This document shows positions 42,432 to 56,720 of a stretch of 64,000 bases of DNA, piece by piece. Location: NCBI RefSeq assembly GCF_010682065.1, contig NZ_JAAGWG010000013.1:62001-126000 (forward strand), in the 5' to 3' direction. Under the pieces are notes generated by a model, which ran no database searches, had not been told where the DNA came from, and was given only the letters and a program-made list of their open reading frames with translations. Made by a program: the position numbers and the translations under genes. Source of the stretch: Blastococcus saxobsidens. Lineage in GTDB: Bacteria > Actinomycetota > Actinomycetes > Mycobacteriales > Geodermatophilaceae. Numbering within the stretch: the first letter of the stretch is position 1; every line of letters begins with the position of its first letter.

Positions 42432-42605
42432 AGCCGGGTCCCTCACACCTTGTCGACAGGGCGACAGGAGGGAGGCGGGCACGAGCCGAGTGGCCGGACA
42501 CTACCGCCGTCGGCGGGCGGAGCACAGCTCCTCCGCTCCCCCGCGCGGCGACCGATACCGTGCGGAGCGGCGCCAACGGTGGCGCCGGGGAACAGAGGAG
42601 TGCAC

Positions 42606-43646
42606 GTGCGCATCGGCATCCAGGCCAGCTACAGCGGCGGCTTCCAGGAGACGGCGGCGGAGATCCGCGACCTCGAGGCGGCCGGCCTCGACATCGCCGC
42701 GGTGGCCGAGGTCTACACGTTCGACGCGGTCAGCCAGCTGGGCTACCTGGCGGCGGTCACCGAGCGGGTGGAGCTGCTCAGCGCCATCCTGCCGATCTAC
42801 AGCCGCACGCCGGCCCTGACCGCGATGACCGCGGCCGGGCTGGACTTCGTCTCCGGCGGCCGCTTCACCCTGGGACTGGGCGCCTCCGGACCGCAGGTCA
42901 TCGAGGGCTGGCACGGGCTCCCCTACGACGCCCCGCTGCAGCGGACCCGCGAGGTCGTGGAGATCTGCCGCCAGGTGTGGCGCCGCGAGCGGCTCGACCA
43001 CCAGGGCAAGAAGTACACCGTGCCGCTGCCGGCCGACCAGGGCACCGGCCTGGGCAAGCCGCTGAAGCTGATCAACACCCCGGTCCGCGAGCGCGTCCCC
43101 GTGATGCTCGCGGCACTCGGCCCCAAGAACGTGGAGCTGGCGGCCGAGATCGCCGAGGCCTGGGAGCCGATCTTCTTCGTGCCGGAGAAGGCCGCGTCGG
43201 TCTGGGGCGACTCCCTCGCCGCCGGCCGGGCCAAGCGCGACCCGGCACTGGGCGAGCTGCAGGTGATCACCGGCGTCCCCGTCGCCATCGGCGACGACGT
43301 CGAAGGGTTGCTGGACCTCGTCCGCCCGGCGCTGGCGCTCTACATCGGCGGGATGGGCGCCCGGGGCAAGAACTTCTACAACGACCTCGCCGTCCGCTAC
43401 GGGTACGAGGCCGAGGCCAAGCAGATCCAGGACCTCTACCTGGACGGCAAGAAGGACGAGGCCGCGGCGGCAGTGCCGGACGACCTGGTCCGGGCGTCCT
43501 CCCTGATCGGGCCGGAGTCCTACGTCGCCGAGCGGATCGCCGCCTTCGCCGAGGCCGGCGTGACCACCCTGATGCTGCAGCCCCTCGACGGCAGCCGCGA
43601 GGCCCGCCTGAGGACCGTGGAGACCATGAAGCGCCTGGCGGGCTGA
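42606..43646 (+). CDS. F420-dependent LLM-class oxidoreductase (Rv3520c-like)
   Basis: 346 residues from the GTG at 42606, with GAGGAG five bases upstream. The luciferase-like barrel shows LDFVSGGRFTLGLGASGPQV, GKPLKLI, VMLAALGPKNVELAAEI and LYIGGMGARGKNF, closest from memory to M. tuberculosis Rv3520c. It would use coenzyme F420 in a hydride-transfer reaction; the substrate is unknown. Transcribed away from the str operon. Confidence 0.88.
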   Translation: MRIGIQASYSGGFQETAAEIRDLEAAGLDIAAVAEVYTFDAVSQLGYLAAVTERVELLSAILPIYSRTPALTAMTAAGLDFVSGGRFTLGLGASGPQVIEGWHGLPYDAPLQRTREVVEICRQVWRRERLDHQGKKYTVPLPADQGTGLGKPLKLINTPVRERVPVMLAALGPKNVELAAEIAEAWEPIFFVPEKAASVWGDSLAAGRAKRDPALGELQVITGVPVAIGDDVEGLLDLVRPALALYIGGMGARGKNFYNDLAVRYGYEAEAKQIQDLYLDGKKDEAAAAVPDDLVRASSLIGPESYVAERIAAFAEAGVTTLMLQPLDGSREARLRTVETMKRLAG

Positions 43647-43672
43647 CTCGACCCTCGCACTCCCGTCGGGGG

Positions 43673-43701
43673 TTTCCATACCGGAAACAGTGAGCTACTG
43701 T
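43673..43701 (+). promoter_or_regulatory. Possible promoter for a leaderless transcript
   Basis: TTTCCA (43673-43678), 17 bases, TACTGT (43696-43701). The -10 fits TANNNT and ends seven bases before the A of the ATG at 43709, so the transcript would begin at or next to the start codon. No ribosome binding site precedes that ATG, which agrees with leaderless translation, common in actinobacteria. Confidence 0.5.
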
Positions 43702-43715
43702 TTCCGGTATGGAAA
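43673..43715. promoter_or_regulatory. Perfect 19-bp-arm palindrome (likely operator) over promoter and start codon
   Basis: TTTCCATACCGGAAACAGT (43673-43691), the spacer GAGCT, then ACTGTTTCCGGTATGGAAA (43697-43715), with no mismatch. Each arm contains its own smaller dyad, TTTCC-N5-GGAAA. The ATG of the following gene (43709) lies in the right arm. The next gene but one encodes a winged-helix regulator, the natural candidate to bind here. Confidence 0.75.
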
Positions 43716-44137
43716 CTCCGTCCCCGGAGGAAGCGCGCGCCGCGTTGGACCAGTTGTCCGCGGACGAGAGCGCCGTCCGCTACCCGCCTCTCCCCCGCTG
43801 GTTCTTCCTCGCCCAGGCTGCCCTGGTCGCCGGCATCTGCCTGGCCCAGCTGCTGCCCCGCTCCGATGCGCGCAACGCCATGTTCGGGGCGGCGGTCGTG
43901 GCCGTCGTGCTCGGTGGCAGGTACTGGTTCCACCGCCCCCAGGTCGCCTGGGTGGCGCCGTCGGCGCGCGACATGTTCCCGTTCCTCGCCGCCCTGCTCG
44001 CCGTGGCCGTGGCCTGCCTGGTGGTCGACGCGACGACCGGCGCGGAGTGGATCTGGATCGCCGGCGCAGTGGTCGCGGCCGGCATCGTGCTGTTCACCGG
44101 CCACGCCTACCGGAGGGCCCACGGCGATGCCGCCTGA
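43709..44137 (+). CDS. Small integral membrane protein of unknown function
   Basis: 142 residues: a soluble acidic start of about 30 residues, then four hydrophobic segments (FFLAQAALVAGICLAQLL; AMFGAAVVAVVLGG; MFPFLAALLAVAVACLVV; WIWIAGAVVAAGIVLF). I recognise no named family. It overlaps the regulator gene by 11 bases and starts inside the palindrome, so the two make an operon that is probably autoregulated. It could be a transporter-like or sensor partner of the regulator, but nothing in the sequence decides this. Confidence 0.75.
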   Translation: METPSPEEARAALDQLSADESAVRYPPLPRWFFLAQAALVAGICLAQLLPRSDARNAMFGAAVVAVVLGGRYWFHRPQVAWVAPSARDMFPFLAALLAVAVACLVVDATTGAEWIWIAGAVVAAGIVLFTGHAYRRAHGDAA

Positions 44138-44429
44138 GGCACCGGCGTTCGACGAGGTGATCCACGCCCCGCAGCGGCTGCGGATCTGCGCGGCCCTCAG
44201 CGCCGCCCACAAGGTGGAGTTCGGCTTCCTGCAGGAGCGGCTGGGGCTGTCCAAGTCCGCGCTCAGCAAGCACCTGTCCCACCTCGCCGATGCGGGCTAC
44301 GTCAGCCAGGACCGGGCCGTGCGCGACGCGCGGAGCCGGCTGTGGCTCTCCCTCACCCCGGAGGGCAGGCGCGCCTACGCGAGCCACGTCCGGGCGCTCC
44401 AGGAGATCGTGGGCAGCACGGACGGCTGA
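44127..44429 (+). CDS. Winged-helix transcriptional regulator (HTH_34/MarR-like)
   Basis: 100 residues from the ATG at 44127 with GGAGG ten bases upstream. The recognition helix region is FLQERLGLSKSALSKHLSHLADAGYV, followed by a wing (QDRAVRDARSRLWLSLTPEGRRAY). It has no extra sensing domain. Its place directly after the membrane protein and the palindrome at their promoter suggests autorepression. The ligand, if any, is unknown. Confidence 0.85.
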   Translation: MPPEAPAFDEVIHAPQRLRICAALSAAHKVEFGFLQERLGLSKSALSKHLSHLADAGYVSQDRAVRDARSRLWLSLTPEGRRAYASHVRALQEIVGSTDG

Positions 44430-44437
44430 CGACCGTC

Positions 44438-44490
44438 GTCCTCCCTCGCCGTTCCGGGTCCTCCCTCGTGGTCGACCGCGCGGGAGGACC
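44438..44490 (+). terminator. Repeat and hairpin after the regulator gene
   Basis: GTCCTCCCTCG occurs twice, 20 bases apart (44438 and 44458). The second copy can pair: GGTCCTCCC (44457-44465) with GGGAGGACC (44482-44490), a 9-base stem with a 16-base loop, as a terminator for the plus-strand operon. Confidence 0.4.
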
Positions 44491-44492
44491 CC

Positions 44493-44517
44493 TGATGATC
44501 AGGAGGCCTGATCATCA
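44493..44517. repeat. Palindrome TGATGATCAGG-AGG-CCTGATCATCA
   Basis: Perfect 11-base arms and a three-base centre. The motif CCTGAT appears at three half-site positions (44491, 44498 reversed, 44507). It is much more AT-rich than its surroundings. It could be part of the terminator or a second protein-binding site. Confidence 0.6.
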
Positions 44518-44532
44518 CGGCACGCCCGGACG

Positions 44533-44572
44533 CGAAAGGGCCCCGCAGGCAGATGCCTGCGGGGCCCTTTCG
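44533..44572. terminator. Strong bidirectional terminator after rpoC
   Basis: CGAAAGGGCCCCGCAGGCA (44533-44551) and its exact complement TGCCTGCGGGGCCCTTTCG (44554-44572), giving a stem of up to 19 pairs flanked by AAA and TTT. It lies 19 bases beyond the rpoC stop and faces the plus-strand operon too. Confidence 0.8.
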
Positions 44573-44591
44573 TCACTGCGTGGCTAGGGGA

Positions 44592-48497
<3,906 letters not shown>

Positions 48498-48550
48498 GGT
48501 GTGACCCCTTTCAGGGGCTAGTGCTTCGCTTCTATGACTTGGAGGGGGTG

Positions 48551-48584
48551 GCCGGCCGGCCCCGGTTGCTCAGGGCCGGCCGGC
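48551..48584. terminator. Hairpin between rpoB and rpoC
   Basis: Perfect 12-base arms GCCGGCCGGCCC and GGGCCGGCCGGC with a ten-base loop, in the 93-base gap. With no T-run it may be a processing or attenuation site controlling the beta to beta-prime ratio. Confidence 0.5.
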
Positions 48585-48590
48585 TACCGA

Positions 48591-52097
<3,507 letters not shown>

Positions 52098-52301
52098 GAT
52101 GCGTCCTTCCAAGGACCTCACGACGTGCGGGCGGTGGAGTGCGGGTCGTCCTGGGTCGTCGTCGGTAATGGCGAGGCTGTCCGCGACGGCCGCGATCGCC
52201 CGCTACGACGGTCACAGCGCAGGTGGAGCCGGGAAAGATTCCCGGGCACCCGTAGTGACCCGTCTCGGCGGGCAGGCAGTCAGAGGGCAGCGCAACAGGA
52301 G
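52098..52301 (-). other. 5' leader of rpoB
   Basis: About 200 bases from the likely start of transcription to the TTG. It contains a small perfect hairpin CCGGGAA-AGA-TTCCCGG (52229-52245). No gene or known riboswitch is seen. Confidence 0.4.
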
Positions 52302-52330
52302 ACCCTACCCCTGGTGTTGCACAGTGTCCA
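52302..52330 (-). promoter_or_regulatory. SigA-type promoter of rpoBC
   Basis: On the minus strand TGGACA (52325-52330), a 17-base spacer and TAGGGT (52302-52307). Five of six bases match the -35 consensus and the -10 fits TANNNT. Confidence 0.65.
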
Positions 52331-52522
52331 CGTCGGGGGTACCGGTGCGACCGGTGCCACATCCGCAGGATGCGCGGGCTCCCGGGATCCGGGGCCGGCG
52401 GGGTGTGCGCCTGGCGACCACTATGACAGCCGATCGCTGCTCCTGGGACCGCCACGCCGCGCCCGCGGCGAAAGGCGGCGCCCGTACCGGCCCGGGAGAC
52501 GGCACCGGTGCCGGGGCCCGCC

Positions 52523-52543
52523 GCCGGCCGGCGAGCGGCCGGC
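52523..52543. terminator. Hairpin after the mce operon
   Basis: GCCGGCCG-GCGAG-CGGCCGGC, an 8-base perfect stem 18 bases beyond the last Mce-associated gene. The 464-base gap to rpoB holds this stem, the rpoB promoter and its leader; I see no gene. Confidence 0.4.
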
Positions 52544-52561
52544 CGGGGCGGTCGTCCCCGG

Positions 52562-53368
52562 TCAGCTCCGCGTGAGGAGCGTGACCTCGCTGATCTTCCA
52601 GTCCCCGTCGACCTCGGTCACCGTCAGCTGCAGGGTCTGCACGCACGACTGCGCCCCTTCGGGCGTCAGGCTGCACTCCGACCCCTGCGGGGCCTCCTGC
52701 TGACCGCTGTTGACCGACTGCACGACGTACTGCCCGAAGACGACGAGGGTGGCGGTGTCCTGCGACTCGTTGATCTGCTGGACGCCGACGTCGATCACCT
52801 CGTACCGGGTGGTCGCCGACACCTGCTCGTAGGTGTCGATGATGCCGCCCTGCGAGAGGTCGGCCTCGTACTGCTCGCGCAGGTCACCGGTGAGCACCTC
52901 GAGCTTGCGCTCGACGCTGCCCTCGGAGTCCTCGTAGTCGTAGGCGTAGAGCGCCTCGACGTTGCTCCGCGCCGCGGTGAGCAGCTCCGAGTCGACGTAG
53001 GGCGGGTTCAGCCGCTGCCACAGCAGCACCCCGGCCCCGGCGGCCGCGGCGACGCAGAGCAGCGCCGGCGCGAGCACCAGTGCCGGGAAGCGACGGCGAT
53101 CGCCGGTGGACGGCGCCGCCTCGGCGGCGCGGCGCGCGCCCCGCGGTCGCGCCGTCGCGCGTGGCGCCGTCGTCGACCCGCCGGTCGCGCTCGCCTCGTC
53201 CTCCGCCGTGGCGACGCCGGCCGCAGGGGCGGACGAGACGGCGGACGGGGCCGGCACGGACTCGTCCCGCTCCCGCCGCGCACCGGCCACGCGGGGCCGG
53301 GGGCTGGGCCGGGCGGCCGGCCGCGGCCGCGGGGTCGGACGGGGGCGGTTCCCGGAGTCCTCGGTCAT
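52562..53368 (-). CDS. Mce-associated membrane protein (second)
   Basis: 268 residues. The first 90 are disordered (Pro/Arg/Ala rich), then one membrane segment (ALVLAPALLCVAAAAGAGVLL) and an external domain of about 150 residues of the Mas/MAM type (NVEALYAYDYED, TTRYEVIDVGVQQI, VDGDWKISEV). Such proteins are thought to stabilise Mce complexes in the cell envelope. Two cysteines (ECSLTPEGAQSC) may form a disulfide. Last gene of the mce operon. Confidence 0.82.
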   Translation of the reverse strand: MTEDSGNRPRPTPRPRPAARPSPRPRVAGARRERDESVPAPSAVSSAPAAGVATAEDEASATGGSTTAPRATARPRGARRAAEAAPSTGDRRRFPALVLAPALLCVAAAAGAGVLLWQRLNPPYVDSELLTAARSNVEALYAYDYEDSEGSVERKLEVLTGDLREQYEADLSQGGIIDTYEQVSATTRYEVIDVGVQQINESQDTATLVVFGQYVVQSVNSGQQEAPQGSECSLTPEGAQSCVQTLQLTVTEVDGDWKISEVTLLTRS

Positions 53369-53375
53369 GCTCCCG

Positions 53376-54149
53376 TCACCGCCCCGTGATCCCGGACAGC
53401 CGCCACTGGTCGTCCACCCTCTGGAGCTCCACCTGGATGCGGTACTTCACGATCTGCGCCTGCTCGCTGGCGTTGGACTGCTGGCTGGACTGGATGAGCA
53501 GCACGACGGTGGCGCTGTCCTCGTCGGCGGCGGTCACTCCCCCGCCGAGGACCTCGGTGCTGACCACCGCTTCGGTCTCCACGATCTGCTGCCGACGGCC
53601 GTCGATCTGCTCGACCGCCTCGTCACGGAGGTCGCCGACGGTGACCCGGCGGATCTGCTCGATGTCGTCGTCGATGGTCAGGTGGTCGAAGGAGGTCACG
53701 TCCACCACACCGGAACGGGCCGCCTGCAGGGCGCCCGCGTAGTCGGCGGTGCGGATGTCGGAGGGCCCGGGGCGGGTGAACCACAGGAAGGCGACCGCGG
53801 CCAGCAGGAGCACCAGGAGCCCACCGAGCAGCGGGACCAGCGGCAGGGCCAGCCGCGGCCCGCGGCGGCCGGCGTCGTCGCTGCGGGCCGCCTCGTCGCG
53901 GACGGCGGTCTCCTCGTCCACGCCGCCGTCCACGGCGCGCTCCTCGGCAGCTGCCGGGGTCGCCGAGGACGTGCCGGCGTCCGCCGAGGACGTGCCGGTG
54001 TCGGCCGGGGCCACCTCGTCGACCGGCTCGGTCGTGTCCTCCGCCTCCGGCGGGTGAGCCCGCGCGTCGCTGATCACCCGCGAGGTCCTCCTTGTCGTCG
54101 TCGACGTGGCCGCCGCGGACGGCGTGTCGTCGTCCGGGCGGGCGAGCAT
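53376..54149 (-). CDS. Mce-associated membrane protein (first)
   Basis: 257 residues with the same plan as its neighbour: an acidic disordered N-terminus of about 95 residues, one membrane segment (LPLVPLLGGLLVLLLAAVAFLWF), and a Mas-type external domain (VDVTSFDHLTIDDDI, VDDQWRLSGI). A 21-bp near-tandem repeat (53962 and 53983) encodes GTSSADAGTSSA in the disordered part. Starts seven bases after mceF. Confidence 0.82.
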   Translation of the reverse strand: MLARPDDDTPSAAATSTTTRRTSRVISDARAHPPEAEDTTEPVDEVAPADTGTSSADAGTSSATPAAAEERAVDGGVDEETAVRDEAARSDDAGRRGPRLALPLVPLLGGLLVLLLAAVAFLWFTRPGPSDIRTADYAGALQAARSGVVDVTSFDHLTIDDDIEQIRRVTVGDLRDEAVEQIDGRRQQIVETEAVVSTEVLGGGVTAADEDSATVVLLIQSSQQSNASEQAQIVKYRIQVELQRVDDQWRLSGITGR

Positions 54150-54156
54150 GCCACGC

Positions 54157-55443
54157 TCAGCCGAGCACCGTGGCCACCGGGGTGGCGCGCAGCAGCTCGC
54201 TCAGCAGGTCGGTGATGGGGCTGAGCGGGTTGCCCCCGCCGCCGCCCCCGCCCCCGGGCAGCGCGCCGCCACCGGGCCCCGCGGCGCCCCGACCGCCGTC
54301 GCTGCCGATGTTCTGCTCACCGCGGATGCTGGAGCCGTTCTCGTCGTAGCCGTCGTCCGGCCGCGGGTCCACGCCGTCGAGCACCTCGCACCGCACGGCT
54401 CTGGTGTCGACGGCAGCGACCGCACCCGCGCTCGTGGTCGACGTCGTCGGGACGTACCCGCTGATGCAGGAGTGCGGCTCCTGGGTCAGGACCAGCCCGA
54501 AGTGCGAGCGCAGCACGCCGTCCTCGTCCCGGCGCACGACGGTGAAACCGCCGGTGACGGCGTCGGGGTACGTGACCAGCATCTGCTGCACCCCGTCGAG
54601 GCGGGGGATCGTGACCTTGTTGAGGATGTCCAGGTTCCGGACCAGCGAGCCGAGCCCGGGACCGGCGTCCTCGACCAGCCGCTGCAGCGACTCCCCCGCG
54701 TCGGGCGCGTTGACCAGCAGCCCGCGCAGCTCGGGGTCGAGCTCGACCAGGGTGTCGGTGAACAGCCGCAGGTCCGCCGCCCACTGCCGGATGGCCGAGC
54801 GGCTGTCCCGCTGGGTGTCCAGCACGGTCTGGCTGTCGGTGATCAGCCGGAGCGTCTGCGGGAGCGACTCCTGGGCGCGCGCCAGGAGCAGGTCGCCGTT
54901 GTCGATCAGGCGACCGAGGTCGTCACCGGAGCCGGCGAACGCCCGCCCCAGCTCCTCGACGACGATCCGCAGGCTCTCCGGGTCGATCGACCCGACCAGC
55001 TCGTCGAGGTTGAGCAGCATCTGCTCGACCGGCACCGGGATGCTGGTCCGGTCCTGCGGGATGACCGCGCCCTCCTCGAGGTAGGGCTCCCCCTCGGCGC
55101 GCGGCCGGAGGATCACGTACTGCTCGCCGACGGCGCTGCGGGTGGCCACCACCGCCTCGGTGTCGGCGGGGATCGGCTCCGCGCCCGGCTCGATGGTGAG
55201 CTCCACCCGGACGCCGTCGTCCACCAGGTCCATGTCGGTCACCCGGCCGACCGCCACCCCGCGGTAGGTCACCTCCGCGTTGACGAAGATGCCGCCGGAG
55301 TCGCGGAAGTCCGCGGCGACCGAGTATCCGGTGCCGAGCAGGAGGCGGTCCAGGCCGACGTACTTGAAGCCCAGGTAGGCCGAGCCCATCACGGCGACGA
55401 CGGCGAACGCGAGCAGCTTGATCTTGGTCGCCCGGGTGATCAC
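54157..55443 (-). CDS. Mce family protein MceF
   Basis: 428 residues from the GTG at 55443, which overlaps the mceE stop. One N-terminal membrane segment (LLAFAVVAVMGSAYLGF), the MlaD/Mce domain at about 38-115 (VTYRGVAVGRVTDM), a long helical region and a Gly-rich tail ending near the C-terminus. Mce proteins form hexameric tubes that carry lipids across the envelope. Letter assigned by position in the operon. Confidence 0.88.
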   Translation of the reverse strand: MITRATKIKLLAFAVVAVMGSAYLGFKYVGLDRLLLGTGYSVAADFRDSGGIFVNAEVTYRGVAVGRVTDMDLVDDGVRVELTIEPGAEPIPADTEAVVATRSAVGEQYVILRPRAEGEPYLEEGAVIPQDRTSIPVPVEQMLLNLDELVGSIDPESLRIVVEELGRAFAGSGDDLGRLIDNGDLLLARAQESLPQTLRLITDSQTVLDTQRDSRSAIRQWAADLRLFTDTLVELDPELRGLLVNAPDAGESLQRLVEDAGPGLGSLVRNLDILNKVTIPRLDGVQQMLVTYPDAVTGGFTVVRRDEDGVLRSHFGLVLTQEPHSCISGYVPTTSTTSAGAVAAVDTRAVRCEVLDGVDPRPDDGYDENGSSIRGEQNIGSDGGRGAAGPGGGALPGGGGGGGGNPLSPITDLLSELLRATPVATVLG

Positions 55444-56720
55444 GGACCCACCTCCGGCATCTCGAGCAGTCCGGCCCGGCCGGCTGGTTCCCGCGCCCCG
55501 GGGTCCACCACGGTGCCCAGCACGTCGCCGAGCCCCGGGGACGGCGTGCCCGTCGTCGGCGCTCCGGTCGTCGTCGTGCCGCCACCGGTGCCACCGCCGG
55601 CGCCACCACCGGTGCCGGCGCCGCCCTCGGTGCCGCAGCGCTCGCCCACGAGGAGGTCGGTGACCGGCAGCTCCCGCAGCGACCCGTTCTGGTCCACCAC
55701 GTAGCGGCACAGGATGGTGCTGAGGTCGAAGTCGATCGTCGCGGTCATGTTGGCGAACAGCGCCATGCCCCCCGACTGCGCCTGCCGGTAGTTCAGCGCC
55801 GACAGCGAGCTGTCCGGGAAGGGGTAGGTCAGCAGCAGCTCCAGCGAGCCGGCCAGGTCCGGGCCGGCCGCCGCGAGCTGGGTGAGCACCGGCTGCAGCA
55901 GCTGCAGGTCGGCGACCGTGTTGGCGGCCGACTGCTCGATCACCCGGGTGCCGACCTCGCCCAGCCGGGCCAGGCCCTCCAGCATCGAGACCAACAGGTC
56001 GCGCTGCTCGTTGATCACGTCGAGCCCGGGCCCGATCGTGTCCAGGGCCGTCTCGATCGTCGCCGTCCGCTCGGCCAGGGTGGCCGCGAGCGCGTTGGCG
56101 TTGTCCAGCGCCCGGTTGATCTCGGCCTTCTGGTCGTCCAGCCCACCGATGAACGTGTCGAGCTGGCTCAAGGTCTCCTTGATCGCCGACTCGCGGCCCT
56201 CCAGCGCGTCCCCGAGCTCGCGGTTGATGATCTGCAGCTGGGTCAGGCCGCCGCCGTTGAGCACCAGGGAGAGGGCACCGAGCAGCTCCTCCACCTCGAC
56301 GTTGCGGTTGGTGCGGTCGAGCGTGATCCGGTCACCGTCGGTGAGCTCGCCCTGGGGCTGCACCTCGCCGGCGGGTGCGGCCAGCTCGATGTACTTCTCC
56401 CCCAGCAGCGACGACTGCTGGATGCCCGCGACCGCGTTGGCCGGCAGGTCGACGTCGCCGTTCACGGTGACGGTCACCAGCGCCGTCCAGTCCTCGCCGA
56501 GCTCGATCTCCTCGACCCGGCCGACCGGGACGTCGGCCACCCGCACGCCGGACTGCGGGACCAGGTCCAGGACGTCCAGGAACTCGATCTGCACCGTGTA
56601 CGGCTGGTCACCGAGGTCGGCTCCGCCGGGCAGGCTGAAGGAGTAGGCGCCGCGGAACCCGCAGCCGGTGAGCAGGAGCACCCCGGCGCCGAGCGCCAGG
56701 AGCCGGTGGGTCCGGGTCAT
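55440..56720 (-). CDS. Mce family lipoprotein MceE
   Basis: 426 residues. The N-terminus has a lipobox (LLLTGC, Cys 20), typical of MceE, so it is probably lipid-anchored. The MlaD/Mce domain (SGVRVADVPVGRVEEIEL) is followed by a helical part and a Gly/Thr-rich tail (GGAGTGGGAGGGTGGG). Overlaps both neighbours by four bases. Confidence 0.9.
   Translation of the reverse strand: MTRTHRLLALGAGVLLLTGCGFRGAYSFSLPGGADLGDQPYTVQIEFLDVLDLVPQSGVRVADVPVGRVEEIELGEDWTALVTVTVNGDVDLPANAVAGIQQSSLLGEKYIELAAPAGEVQPQGELTDGDRITLDRTNRNVEVEELLGALSLVLNGGGLTQLQIINRELGDALEGRESAIKETLSQLDTFIGGLDDQKAEINRALDNANALAATLAERTATIETALDTIGPGLDVINEQRDLLVSMLEGLARLGEVGTRVIEQSAANTVADLQLLQPVLTQLAAAGPDLAGSLELLLTYPFPDSSLSALNYRQAQSGGMALFANMTATIDFDLSTILCRYVVDQNGSLRELPVTDLLVGERCGTEGGAGTGGGAGGGTGGGTTTTGAPTTGTPSPGLGDVLGTVVDPGAREPAGRAGLLEMPEVGP

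Noticed and set aside
42093..42482. 129-codon open frame in the str leader, and a 120-codon one beside it
   Set aside because: No start site support, composition unlike real proteins in the window, and the first begins upstream of the mapped-looking promoter. Treated as chance.
43673..43715. The 43-bp palindrome as a terminator of the F420 oxidoreductase gene
   Set aside because: It could fold as a hairpin after that gene, but the promoter match, the start codon inside it, the nested dyads and the neighbouring regulator fit an operator better. A dual role remains possible.
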